DNA of 64,000 bases from Arbacia lixula (Eukaryota; Echinodermata; Echinoidea; Arbacioida; Arbaciidae): assembly GCA_963669155.1 (NCBI GenBank), contig OZ022591.1, forward strand, positions 8,019,661-8,083,660, written 5' to 3'. The notes beneath the pieces were generated by a model that worked only from the letters and a program-made list of their open reading frames with translations, was not told the origin of the DNA and searched no databases. The translations under genes were made by a program, and so were the position numbers. The stretch's first letter is position 1; each line of letters starts with the position of its first letter. Shown here in pieces: positions 9,797 to 20,842 of this stretch.

Positions 9797-11450
9797 ATTC
9801 CCATAGAAACCAGTAGAGACCGTCTACTGGTTTCTACTGGTCCAGTAGAGTCTACTGGTCTGAAGAGGAACTACGAAATCAAACCAGTAGAAACCAGTAG
9901 AAACCAGTAAAGTCTAATGTGTTGAAGACCAGTAGAAACCAATAGAAACCAGTAAGATCTAATGGTTTGAGAAGGAGTGTGAAAAAAACAAAGTCAAACC
10001 AGTAGAAACCATTAGAATCCACTGGTCTCTAATGGTTTCTACTGGTTTGACTTTGTTTTTTTCACACTCCTTCTCAACCATTAGATCTCACTGGTTTCTA
10101 TTGGTTTCTATTGGTCTCCAATACCATTAGAATCCACTGGTCTCTAATGGTTTCTACTGGTTTGACTTTGGTTTTTTTTCACACTCCTTCTCAAACCACT
10201 AGATCTCACTGGTTTCTATTGGTTTCTACTGGTCTTCAATACCATTAGAATCCACTGGTCTCTAATGGTTTCTACTGGTCTTCAATACCATTAGAATCCA
10301 CTGGTCTCTAATGGTTTCTACTGGTTTGACTTTGTTTTTTTACACTCCTTTTCAAACCATTAGATCTCACTGGTTTCTATTGGTTTCTACTGGTCTTCAA
10401 TACCATTAGAATCCACTGGTCTCTAATGGTTTCTACTGGTTTGACTTTGTTTTTTACACTCCTTTTCAAACCATTAGATCTTACTGGTTTCTATTGGTTT
10501 CTACTGGTCTTCAATACCATTAGAATCCACTGGTCTCTAATGGTTTCTACTGGTTTGACTTTGTTTTTTACACTCCTTTTCAAACCATTAGATTTCACTG
10601 GTTTCTATTGGTTTCTACTGGTCTTCAATACCATTAGAATCCACTGGTCTATAATGGTTCCTACTGGTTTGACTTTGTTTTTTTCACACTAATAGAAACT
10701 AGTGAGATATAATGTTTTGAAAAGGAGTGTGAAAAATTCAAAGTCAAACCAGGAGGAACCATTCGAGACCAGTGAAACTTAATGGTTTGAAAAGGAGTGT
10801 GAAAAATACAGTCAAACAAGTAGAAACTATTAGAGACCAGTGAATTCTACTGGTGGAGACCAGTATAAACCAATAGAAACCAGTAAGATCTAATGGTTTG
10901 AAAAGGAGTGTCAAAAATTCAAAGTCAAACCAGTAGAAACCAATAGAAACCAGTGAGATCTAATGGTTTGAAAAGGAGTGTGAAAAATACAAAGTCAAAC
11001 CAGTAGAAACCATTAGAGACCAGTGAATTCTCCTGGTATTGGAGATCAGTAGAAACCAATAGAAACTAGTGAGATATAATGTTTTGAAAAGGAATATGAA
11101 ATATACAAAGTCAAACCAGTAGAAACCAATAGAAACCAGTGAGATCTAATGGTTTGAAAAGGAGTGTGAAAAATTCAAAAGTCAAACCAGTAGAAACCAA
11201 TAGAAACCAGTGAGATCTAATGGTTTGAAAAGGAGTGTGAAAATACAAAGTCAAACCAGTATAGAAACCATTAGAGACCAGTGAATTCTCCTGGTATTGG
11301 AGATCAGTAGAAACCAATAGAAACTAGTGAGATATAATGTTTTGAAAAGGAATATGAAATATACAAAGTCAAACCAGTAGAAACCATTAGAGACCAGTGA
11401 ATTCTACTGGTAATGGAGACCAGTAGAAACCAATAGAAACCAATAGAAAT
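9797..11450. repeat. CCAGTAGAAA-based minisatellite with an orientation switch
   Basis: Dense repeats of CCAGTAGAAACC and variants. From about 10008 to 10690 the ~115-120 bp higher-order unit reads as TTTCTACTGGTTTGACTTTG on the plus strand. From about 10690 to 11450 the same unit reads as its complement. The block is thus a large inverted array able to fold on itself. Open frames reading YWFLLVSTG are artefacts of the repeat. Confidence 0.9.
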
Positions 11451-11870
11451 AGAGATGCTCATGAATATTCATGCATGTATTTACGTGTCCTAATTTTATA
11501 CTTTTAAATAGATAACCTCCACCTAACCAGATAAATGGAATCTTACCAAGTAATGATTTCAAGTTTAAACATAAAATAGTAAATGTCACCTACTTAAGTG
11601 AAGACAATAATGATAACAACAACAAAAATGATCTTCTTAAATGTAAGTTGTAGTAACCAACATCTTATGAACCTTATAACCGTACTGCTATATATATGAA
11701 AGTCTGTGAAGGAAAGGGTAGGAATTAGGATAGGTATAGGATAGAATAGGAATAAATATAGGTTAGGATAGGATTAGGTCAAACGATAAGGAAATATGCC
11801 ATAATTCGGATTATCATATACTAAATTTAAATCAATATTTCATCAATATTTTTAATTTTGATTCCTATTG
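11451..11870. other. AT-rich spacer between minisatellite blocks
   Basis: No gene seen. It contains a degenerate TAGGATAGGATTAGG-type stretch at about 11710-11780. Confidence 0.5.
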
Positions 11871-12476
11871 GTCTCCTGATGGCTCCAGTAGGTATTTTAC
11901 TAGTTTCTACTGGTATTCTGATAGATTCAGGAGAAATTGCTCCTGGTTTCTACTGGCACTGGTGTTTTTCTAATGGTTTCTACTGGAAATCATTTCACTT
12001 TCCATATTCAAACCAGTAGAAAAATTCCAGTAGAAACCAGTAGGAAGCTCTATTGGATCCAGTAGAGATTCCTACTGGTCTTCTACTGGTCTTCTACTGG
12101 TCTTCTATTGGTCTTGTATTGGATCCAGTAGAGATTTCTACTGGTTTCTACTGGTATTCTACTGGCATTTTTCTAATGGTTTCTACTGGAAATCATTTCA
12201 CTTTCCATATTCAAACCAGGAGAAAATTTCCAGTAGAAACCAGTAGGAAGCTCTATTGGATCCAGTAGAGATTCCTACTGGTTCCTACTGGTCTTCTACT
12301 GGTCTTCTATTGGTCTTGTATTGGATCCAGTAGAGATTTCTACTGGTTTCTACTGGTATTCTACTGGCATTTTTCTAATGGTTTCTACTGGAAATCATTT
12401 CACTTTCCATATTCAAACCAGTAGAAACCAGTAGAAATTCTAATGGTTTTTCTCTACTGGTTTCTACTGGTTTTTC
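11871..12476. repeat. Second CCAGTAGAAA block, ~199-bp higher-order period
   Basis: Three copies of a ~199-bp unit (near 11947, 12146 and 12345) contain TTCTAATGGTTTCTACTGGA, AATCATTTCACTTTCCATA and GGATCCAGTAGAGAT. It ends about 40 bp before the retrotransposon. Confidence 0.87.
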
Positions 12477-12518
12477 GTCCTGGGTAATGTCTGTATTTAA
12501 AAGTTTACAATTATATAG

Positions 12519-14927
12519 TGTAACAGGGCAGTTTGGCACTGCTATGTTACAGGGCACAAAAGTCCCTCCAAATACCCCCCCCCCCCCCCCACATGGAAGA
12601 GTGGATGAGTCCTATCCTTGGTGGAGGAGTCCCAACCTTGGCAAAGAGAGAGCAGCCATTGTTTTACCCCTGTGACAAAGACACCACTACTCTTGCTTGG
12701 AAGTTGCTGAAAAATCACCTTAACTCGGTATGTTCCCACATTTATTTGTAATAATTGTAAATGTATAAGAATGTTATTGTTGGAGAATACTTGTTCAAAA
12801 CTCTTACATGTATAAGACTTAGTTCAAGTTAGTTTTTACTCATTCTTAGGAGTGAAAGTTTCTCACCAAAGCAAGTTTGGTAGATGCACTGAAACTTTAT
12901 GCACTGTGATTTGTGGCATAGTTTCTGTTTGAAGTGGAAGGATATTCCTTGATAAATCCTTCTTTTATATGTCTAACATGATCACAATACACTTGAATGT
13001 TAGATATATTGTATCAGTATGATATTGCAGATACTTAACTGTGTATTATAAGTAATGATATCATTGACTATTAGAGAAATGATGATTGTAAAGTTGAAGC
13101 TCGATTTGGTTTTATAAGTTTCCAGAAGATGCTATATGCCACATCACATAGAACCATGATATGGGGTGCACTGATAAGCCCCTGGGTGTGCACACAGTGT
13201 TTGGGATTCTGTGTGTCAGTAGTGTGTGCTTGTGTGCATGCATGTGTGTATGCTTGTAGATTAGGAAAGTGTGTAGGCTGTAGAGTCAGTGAGGGCAAAG
13301 GTATATGCGTGTAGTGCACAGTTCAGAGTGCACAGTGTATATATGAAACGTGTGTACCCTCGCTCTGCTCTGCTCTCCTCTCTCTATCCGATCCCTCTGT
13401 TACTATGGTAACTAGATAAGGTTCTCTGGTAGTGTGGATAGCGTTGTATATGTACAGGCTTATAGCGTTTGGCTGAGAATTCTTTTTGTTTTAGCCCAGT
13501 TACTCTCTTACTTGAATAACTTTGGGTTTAATGGGAAGCTGGGTATAGTTTCTTTTTTTTATGGACACCAGATACTTGTTAGTGAATTAGTACTACATAT
13601 TCATGTACTCTATACATGAACACAGATTACCTACTTGATTGAGTAAAGTAGTTTATTAATGGAAACATTATTTAGCCTCAAGCCAAGATTTACTTTGTTG
13701 TATTATATCAACAGTTATAAGTAATAATAATGATGATAAACTACGAGTTAATTATTGTTTTGGGTTATTCAAAGTTGATATCATTCAGTAGGAATATATC
13801 TTGAATATTGTTTTGTGGTATTGAAACATTACTGATATAGAGTAAATGAACATAGTAATTATCAAAGCTAGTTTCCAGATCTCATCATGCATTATTTGTT
13901 TATGATCAATTATACTTATTTGAAACCATGCAATAATCCAATTAAGTTGCATTGTATTTGCTGAATCGAATACAAGAGGCTAACATAACTTCATTCTTTA
14001 AACTTAATGCTCAATTGTTTCTCGACGAACAATAAGAAACATTATTCGCAAAGTTCACACTAACTTAAGTTGTTGTTAAATATGACTTGGCTTTGGATTA
14101 TTAGGCTATGTGTTCAATTAGATTTATAGACGTTTCCAATTCCACTTGTTTTGTTTGATGTTCTTTAGTATATCAATGAGTTTGAACAAGAGATATTTGT
14201 TCAAGTGTTTGTAAACTGTACTTATACAATCATATGCATATATTATGTTAATGTTTAGATGCCGACGCCTTAGAGGAGCTCATTACTCCGTTGGTCCGTT
14301 CCTGAGACATTATGGGTAGCAGGTTATCATAGCCAGGGTGAGTTCCACATGAATTACCTTGGTGGAATATAACAGTACTGCATGACATGTATTTATGTTT
14401 GTACAGTATAATGTTAAATGAACGATACCTGATGTATGTAATTGCATTTGTTTGACGAGTTTATTTTTACTTTAGAGTCACTGATTATTTGCATTTGTTT
14501 TCTTAACAAACTTGTAATTGGTAGTTATGCTCCGAGTTATAAATAAAGGGTTTAACTCTGAATAGTTCACGGTTGAAAGGTAGCTGTGTAAGCTTGGGAT
14601 CATATGTGGTTTAATAATATTTTGATGCATTGTTATGTATAATTTACTGTTGAGTTCATTTAAGACACTCAGTCTGTTGTTCACAGTATGACATCTCTCT
14701 GATGTAATAGCATATGCTCATTCATGTATTATTCAACTTCAATGTTTGAACTATGTCATTGTTATGGATTTCATGTTTGTCATACTTTGTATTATATCCT
14801 GCTGTAAATATAATGATTTTGTTATTTTTGTTTGTTTATTTACACTTCAGGTTTTTCTTTCCTGGTGTAAGGAATAAAAAGAGACAACTCCAACCAAATG
14901 TGTTTGAGTGATATTTCCTGTGTCACA
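12519..14927 (+). repeat. 5' LTR (2409 bp)
   Basis: Identical to the 3' LTR except for four substitutions and one C in a poly-C run (16 C here, 15 there). A TATATA at about 13338 is a candidate promoter element and AATAAA at 14873-14878 a candidate polyadenylation signal. It has no coding potential; short open frames in it are repeated in the other LTR. Confidence 0.95.
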
Positions 14928-14930
14928 AAT

Positions 14931-14948
14931 TGGCGTCACGGACAGGAT
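14931..14948 (+). other. Primer-binding site
   Basis: TGGCGTCACGGACAGGAT starts three bases after the LTR, as expected for pairing with a tRNA 3' CCA end. I cannot assign the tRNA from memory. Confidence 0.75.
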
Positions 14949-15298
14949 ATTCCCGACACATACACCAAACCCTGGCTATGAAGCAGACACCGGATCGCTG
15001 GATGACGCTCTACCCCATGTGCTGCCCGGAAGATCCCAAGGACGACACCGCCCTCTACCCGCCGCGATGCTGACGCGACCCCAAGGACCCCACTGACGAC
15101 CCCCAGCCCGCAACGGATGACGGGAAGGATGAGACCCCGTTAATAATCAATCCTGATGAAATGATTGAATGCGAACTCTAATTACATGATAATTGATTAG
15201 TGCATGTAATTTAAATCGAATTATTTCACTTTTCACTTAGCTTGGTTGTTTTACTTAAGATTGTGTTCTCTTATCTGTGGTTTAATTCATCTCTCATT
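14949..15298 (+). other. Retrotransposon 5' leader
   Basis: About 350 bp between the primer site and gag. The first half is GC-rich and probably structured, for example as a packaging or dimerisation signal (inference). A short frame at 14908-15096 spans the LTR edge and is not considered a gene. Confidence 0.5.
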
Positions 15299-16363
15299 AT
15301 GTCTGAAGTTTTTGAAAAGCGTCTTGCAGATATGGAGAAGATGATGGAGACGATGAAGGCGGCAATGGAGCAGAAGGAGGCTGAGGTCACTTCAGCGAAG
15401 GCAGAGGCGCAGGCTGCAAAGGATGAAGTGAGGAAGCTCCTGGATGCCCAGGAAAAGCTGGCCGTCTTAGATGAGGACACGAAGGAGACATCACCCTCTC
15501 CTCATAAAACAGACCAAGGTATGCCTAGGACATTGTACATTTCAGCGGGGCGGAAACTCGATAGATTCGCTGGGAGACCAGTAAAGGCGGGTGATCCTTC
15601 TGCCGAAGATTGGATCGAGGACGCGCAGATGGTAATGGCATCGAAGAATTTGCGAGAAGACGAACAGGCTGCTTTCCTAATGGAGCATTTAGCAGGGAAG
15701 GCCCGTCGAGAAATTCTTGGTCGAGGTGAGGATGTATGCAAGTGCCCCAGTAAGATCTTCCAGGTTTTGTCTAAAGTTTTCGGGGATGCCAGTAACTTGG
15801 CACAATTGCAGCAGCGGTTTTACGGATACCGACAGATGGATGGGGAAGATATAGTTTCCCTCTCCCTTGAGCTTGTAAAGCTCTTCGACCGAATGGTATC
15901 CCTTGATCCCTCCCTCAAAAGTACCAGGGAAACACAGCTTAAGGACCGGCTCGCTGAGGCTGTCAAGGAGGAAGCTGTACAGATGGAGCTGAGGAGGTTG
16001 TCTAGCGATAAACCTCAGCTTTCCTTTTTCGACACCCGCGATCACCTCATCAAGATCATGGGGAAGGACAAGCTGAAGGTGAAACGGGAGGCAGCCGTAA
16101 GGGAGGCAACTGTTGAGGGGACCCTCAACTCCACCATCCGGAAGCAAGAAGAACAGCTCGCCGCACAACAGACCCAAATCCAGACCCTGCTGTCCTACCT
16201 GCAGAATGCCCGTCGCCAACCTCGTCCCAGAAATCCAAATGAGCCACGCAATTGCTGGAATTGTAACGAGGCTGGACATTTCAAGCGAGAATGTCCCCAC
16301 CCTCCTGTACAACGGAGCAGCAGAGGCCATGAAAGTGCACCCCCCACCCAGACGTCAAACTAG
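15299..16363 (+). CDS. gag: Retrotransposon Gag protein
   Basis: A 354-aa nucleocapsid precursor. It starts MSEVFEKRLADMEKMMETMK, with a charged coiled coil over about residues 7-53. A retrotransposon gag capsid-like middle (WIEDAQMVM, FLMEHLAGKARREI, LQQRFYGYRQMDGE) follows. Near the end lies a CCHC zinc knuckle CWNCNEAGHFKREC (about 319-332) for RNA binding. An earlier in-frame ATG-less extension to 15242 uses a non-ATG codon and is not preferred. The stop is at 16361-16363. The pol frame overlaps by 31 bases. No internal stop or frameshift is visible. Confidence 0.92.
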   Translation: MSEVFEKRLADMEKMMETMKAAMEQKEAEVTSAKAEAQAAKDEVRKLLDAQEKLAVLDEDTKETSPSPHKTDQGMPRTLYISAGRKLDRFAGRPVKAGDPSAEDWIEDAQMVMASKNLREDEQAAFLMEHLAGKARREILGRGEDVCKCPSKIFQVLSKVFGDASNLAQLQQRFYGYRQMDGEDIVSLSLELVKLFDRMVSLDPSLKSTRETQLKDRLAEAVKEEAVQMELRRLSSDKPQLSFFDTRDHLIKIMGKDKLKVKREAAVREATVEGTLNSTIRKQEEQLAAQQTQIQTLLSYLQNARRQPRPRNPNEPRNCWNCNEAGHFKRECPHPPVQRSSRGHESAPPTQTSN

Positions 16364-19300
16364 GCCAGCCTGCTACCGCGAGCCAGGTGGTGGGCGAGAC
16401 GATTTTAGAGGGAGGCTCAATCATTAAGCGTGCAGTAGGGGAGTGTCCGGAAGTTAGCATCAAGCTAAGTGGGACAGAGGTTAGGTGTTTGATCGACACG
16501 GGAGCTGAAGTCTCGACAGTGACAGAGAGCTTTTACAGGGAAAATCTAGCTCAGGATTTTGAGTTAGTGGACGTGTCGGCTTTCATCCAAATCTCTGCCT
16601 CACAGGGGACGGACATTCCTTTTATTGGGTACATCGAGCTCCCTTTAAATGTATGGAATCACAAATTCAACAACCTAGGGTTTCTAGTTGTGAAAGACCC
16701 TGTAAATACCCCGGTGGAAACTAGAAAATTCAAGATTCCAGTGGTGCTGGGTTCCAATGTTCTACGGGACATTCAGAAGGAGCTCCAGACCATGCATGGA
16801 AGCCAGTACGTACAAAAGATTACCGCATCGTTGGGGAACACATCCACACAAGTCAGCCTACTCTACGCACTTGCAGTCTACAAGCCTATGCCCGACATCA
16901 GGACAGTTAGAGTAGCGGGAAACCGTGCAGTTTTAATCCCTGCACGATCACTAACTGTCATCGAGGGATCATGTGAACCAACCACAGTGGGTCAGCATCG
17001 GACAGTTCTACTTGAGCGTCATGTGTCCTGTGTAGCGGAACTACCACAGGGAGTTGCATTAGGTGCTGCCCTGGTAACTGTGGATGACAAAGGTAGAGTT
17101 CCCATGCAAGTTGCAAACTTCGGTGACAAAGATGTATATCTACAACCAAAGACCCCAATTGGAGCACTAAAACCTGCAACCATCGTGGACGGCAAGTCCC
17201 TGGATGGAGAGGTTACCAATCTCCTTTCAAAAATGGACGTTGGTTCACTAGATGAATCACAACATCAGCAACTACAGTCAGTCCTAGCCAAATACAACAC
17301 GACATTTAGCAAAGACGAAGATGACATCGGTTTCTGCGACATGGTGAGCCACAAAATTGTGACTGAAGACGACAGACCAATAAAGATTCCATATCGGAGG
17401 ATTCCCCCACATCACTGGGATGAGGTGCGGGAATACCTAAGCAAGTCGATGGATCGTGGAATAATAAGGGAGTCGTCAAGTCCATATGCGTCGCCCATAG
17501 TCATCGTCAAGAAGAAGGACGGCAAACTTCGAATTTGCGTGGACTACCGCTTGCTAAATGCCAAGACACACAAGGATGCATATCCACTTCCAAGGATCGA
17601 GGAGGCCCTGCAGGTACTTAAGGGAGCAAAGTATTTTTGCAGTCTGGATCTCGCTCATGGCTTCCACCAACTACCTGTCGCCGAAGAAGACATCGAGAAG
17701 ACAGCATTCCGAACAGGAACTGGAGGGCTATACGAGTACACCCGGATGCCTTTTGGTTTATGCAATGCCCCAGCCACCTTCATGAGGTTGATGGACAAGG
17801 CATTTGGTGACCTCAACTTCCAGTCCCTACTTGTTTATCTCGATGACATTCTTGTATTCGGATCGTCATTTGAAGAGACCCTCAGCAGGTTAGAGACTGT
17901 TCTCTCACGATTGTCAGATCTCAATCTCAAGGTGAAGCCAGAAAAGTGTCATCTGTTTCACCGAACTGTGCATTACCTTGGACATGTTGTCTCTGAGGAA
18001 GGTACAGTACCGAATGATGAGAAGGTTAAAGCTGTACAGGAATGGGCTCGACCGACAACAGAGAGGGAACTCCGAGGCTTCCTTGGCTTAGCGGGATACT
18101 ACAGGAGGTTTGTCGAAGGATATGCTCGGATAGCAGCACCTCTGCACGATCTCCTCAAGAAAACAGAAGATGGTACGTCCAAGAAGAAGAGGAAGCACAA
18201 CAAGTCAGTCAGTGTCACAGAAAGGTGGACACCATCATGTGAAGATTCTTTCCTGACCTTGAAGGAGAAGTTGACCTCCGCACCCTTACTCGGTTATCCA
18301 GATTTCCATCTACCATTCATCCTAGAGACCGATGCCAGCTTACTTGGTCTTGGCGCAGTTCTGTCACAGATGCAAGGGGAGAAGAAGGTTGTTATTGCAT
18401 ACGCCAGTAGAAGCCTGAAACCCAACGAAAGGAATATGCAAAATTATTCCAGCATGAAGCTTGAGCTGTTAGCTTTGCGTTGGGCTGTCTCGCAGAAATT
18501 TCGGGACATACTGATCGGCTCGGAGTTTGAAGTTTACACTGATAACAATCCTCTTAGTTACCTCCAAACATCAGCCAAACTAGGAGCAACGGAGACGCGA
18601 TGGGCTGCTGAACTAGCCCAGTTCAACTTCAAGATCAAGTACAGGTCCGGAAAAAGCAACGGCAATGCTGACGCCCTCAGTCGGAAGACATGTCATGGTG
18701 AGGATACCACTGATGCTAGAGTAATGGAAACCACCGCCCATCCAGTGCCAACCCCACTTGAAACTTCTACTCCAATTCCCCCTGAAGTTCGCACAAATGT
18801 GTTCAAGGGAATGCATAGGGCCTATGTAAACGAAGTCCACATCAGGTCTGGGAGGACCGAGCCTGGAACCATTTCTCCACTCCCCTCTATATCCAAGGAG
18901 GAACTCAAGCAGCTACAACTGGCTGACGAAGACATCGGTAGACTTCACTTCTACTGGAGAACTACACATCCTCCATCTAAGCGTCTCCTGATGAAAGAAA
19001 CAAAGGCAACCCGCAAACTGTTGAGCTCCTGGAGAAGGATTAAGGAGGAGAATGGTGCCCTCTATCGGACCATCATTGAACATGGGAGAGAAGTTCGACA
19101 ACTTATTCTTCCCAGCTCTCTCAAATCCCAGGTGATACACGCAGTCCATGATCAGGCAGGACACCAGGCTATGGAGAAAACTTTGGCTTTAGCAAGGAAG
19201 AGATGTTACTGGCCAGGTATGGCTGGAGACATTGCAAAGTACTGCCAGACATGTGAAAGGTGCATCTTATCTAAAGCAGGGAAGCGTCTCCATTCCACCA

Positions 19301-20793
19301 TCGGTTCACTGACTGCTGCAAGGCCATTGGAAGTTCTAGCCATGGACTTCACCTTGCTGGACAAGAGTAGCAATGGAACAGAGAATGTGCTTGTTCTGAC
19401 TGATGTCTTTACCAAGTTTACCCAAGCTATACCTACCAAGGACCAGAAAGCTGTCACTGTCGCACGGGTTCTAGTGAAAGAGTGGTTCGTCCGATATGGT
19501 GTCCCAAAACGCATCCATAGCGATCAAGGACGGAACTTTGAAAGCAGGGTAATCAAAGAACTTTGTAACGTCTATGGTATTGCGAAAAGTAGGACGACCG
19601 CATATCACCCTGAGGGTAACGGACAATGCGAACGTTTCAACCGCACCCTTCATGATAGGTTACGCACCCTCCCTTCAGAAAAGAAACGCAAATGGCCTGA
19701 ACACCTCCCTGAACTCGTGTACGCCTACAATAGCACCCCACATTCCTCGACCGGCTATGCCCCACACTACCTGTTCTTTGGTAGGGACCCAGTTCTACCA
19801 GTAGATCACCTACTTGGACTGAGCTCAGACATCGAAGGTACAGGTGAAGTGAGCGACTGGATTGCAGAACACCATGAGAGGCTAACCCAGGCATTCGAGA
19901 CGGCTTCAGAAAGGACAGAGAAAGAGGCTCTAAGGAGAAGGGGAATCAGGAATGCTAAGGCTAGCGACACCAACCTCCCTATAGGTGCCAGAGTCTTCCT
20001 GAGGAATCATGTAATAGGCCGAAATAAGATCCAGGATGTGTGGAATCCAGAACCACACAAAGTTCTTAGGAGACTCGACACTGGAGGCCATACATATGTC
20101 GTAGAGCCGGTTAATGGTGGTGAACGTAGGACGGTTCATAGAGGTGAACTCCTCGACTCTAGAGAGTTAGTCGAAGATGTTGCTCCTGATCATACCCAAG
20201 GCAGAACCACTGAACTGCAGCAACAAACTGAAGATCTCCCATCAGGAGAGGATTCGGAGAGCGATTCGGAGGATGGCATTTATGTTGTGTCAGCCTCAAA
20301 AGTGGCATCAAGGAAAAGGGAGCCTATCCCTACGCCTGAGGAAGATGCCAATGAGTCGCAGGATCCTTTGACTATTCCACAGTCGGTTGGATGTAGTGTG
20401 GAGAACAGTGCAGATGATGCATTGCCAGAAGTTCAGGTATCGGATGACCCAGTCCCAACTCCCACCTCCCCTGTGAATGGCGGAGAGACAGAAGTCACTT
20501 TGACCCCTGATATTCCTCATGATGCCGAAATAACCAATGTTGTCCCCGAGGAACCATCTAATATCAATATAGATGAATCCCCTAATACATGTACTAACAA
20601 CCCACCTGTAGAACGTGAATTGAGAAGGTCATCTTGGACCACTGCTGGGCGCAACCCTAACCCTCATAACCTGCCCAGATCTACTTTAAGTGAGTCAATT
20701 CATTCAAATGGTGTTAATAATGGGGATCAAAGTGTTTTAGCAGCTATTGCTCAATCGAACTTGATGATTATGCAAATGTTAAGCAAACAATAA
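16333..20793 (+). CDS. pol: Retrotransposon Pol polyprotein: protease, reverse transcriptase, RNase H, integrase
   Basis: An open frame in the -1 register to gag, opening after a stop at 16330-16332. It lacks an ATG before the protease, so it is probably made as Gag-Pol. In order: aspartic protease LIDTGAEVST (DTG near 16495) with VVLGSNVL; RT with LDLAHGFHQLPV and YLDD (17836-17847); RNase H with TDAS (18331) and YTDNNPLSYL (18541); integrase zinc finger HHCC (about 19136-19260) and D,D-35-E core (Asp at 19345, Asp at 19522, Glu at 19630). A GPY/F-like module follows (IGARVFLRNHVIG), then an acidic, Pro/Ser-rich tail of about 250 aa ending at 20793. No chromodomain is evident. The frame is fully open, so the element may still be active. 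Confidence 0.95.
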   Translation, partial: KCTPHPDVKLGQPATASQVVGETILEGGSIIKRAVGECPEVSIKLSGTEVRCLIDTGAEVSTVTESFYRENLAQDFELVDVSAFIQISASQGTDIPFIGYIELPLNVWNHKFNNLGFLVVKDPVNTPVETRKFKIPVVLGSNVLRDIQKELQTMHGSQYVQKITASLGNTSTQVSLLYALAVYKPMPDIRTVRVAGNRAVLIPARSLTVIEGSCEPTTVGQHRTVLLERHVSCVAELPQGVALGAALVTVDDKGRVPMQVANFGDKDVYLQPKTPIGALKPATIVDGKSLDGEVTNLLSKMDVGSLDESQHQQLQSVLAKYNTTFSKDEDDIGFCDMVSHKIVTEDDRPIKIPYRRIPPHHWDEVREYLSKSMDRGIIRESSSPYASPIVIVKKKDGKLRICVDYRLLNAKTHKDAYPLPRIEEALQVLKGAKYFCSLDLAHGFHQLPVAEEDIEKTAFRTGTGGLYEYTRMPFGLCNAPATFMRLMDKAFGDLNFQSLLVYLDDILVFGSSFEETLSRLETVLSRLSDLNLKVKPEKCHLFHRTVHYLGHVVSEEGTVPNDEKVKAVQEWARPTTERELRGFLGLAGYYRRFVEGYARIAAPLHDLLKKTEDGTSKKKRKHNKSVSVTERWTPSCEDSFLTLKEKLTSAPLLGYPDFHLPFILETDASLLGLGAVLSQMQGEKKVVIAYASRSLKPNERNMQNYSSMKLELLALRWAVSQKFRDILIGSEFEVYTDNNPLSYLQTSAKLGATETRWAAELAQFNFKIKYRSGKSNGNADALSRKTCHGEDTTDARVMETTAHPVPTPLETSTPIPPEVRTNVFKGMHRAYVNEVHIRSGRTEPGTISPLPSISKEELKQLQLADEDIGRLHFYWRTTHPPSKRLLMKETKATRKLLSSWRRIKEENGALYRTIIEHGREVRQLILPSSLKSQVIHAVHDQAGHQAMEKTLALARKRCYWPGMAGDIAKYCQTCERCILSKAGKRLHSTIGSLTAARPLEVLAMDFTLLDKSSNGTENVLVLTDVFTKFTQAIPTKDQKAVTVARVLVKEWFVRYGVPKRIHSDQGRNFESRVIKELCNVYGIAKSRTTAYHPEGNGQCERFNRTLHDRLRTLPSEKKRKWPEHLPELVYAYNSTPHSSTGYAPHYLFFGRDPVLPVDHLLGLSSDIEGTGEVSDWIAEHHERLTQAFETASERTEKEALRRRGIRNAKASDTNLPIGARVFLRNHVIGRNKIQDVWNPEPHKVLRRLDTGGHTYVVEPVNGGERRTVHRGELLDSRELVEDVAPDHTQGRTTELQQQTEDLPSGEDSESDSEDGIYVVSASKVASRKREPIPTPEEDANESQDPLTIPQSVGCSVENSADDALPEVQVSDDPVPTPTSPVNGGETEVTLTPDIPHDAEITNVVPEEPSNINIDESPNTCTNNPPVERELRRSSWTTAGRNPNPHNLPRSTLSESIHSNGVNNGDQSVLAAIAQSNLMIMQMLSKQ

Positions 20794-20829
20794 GTATTGT
20801 TGAGGTGAATTGCTGGGACAGCAATATTC

Positions 20830-20842
20830 AAGCAGGGAAGTG
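20830..20842 (+). other. Polypurine tract
   Basis: Purine-rich AAGCAGGGAAGTG-like stretch directly before the 3' LTR, where plus-strand DNA synthesis would be primed. Confidence 0.65.

Noticed and set aside
10426-12557. Frames reading YWFLLVSTG repeats on both strands
   Set aside because: Pure translation of the CCAGTAGAAA minisatellite; they occur in both orientations.
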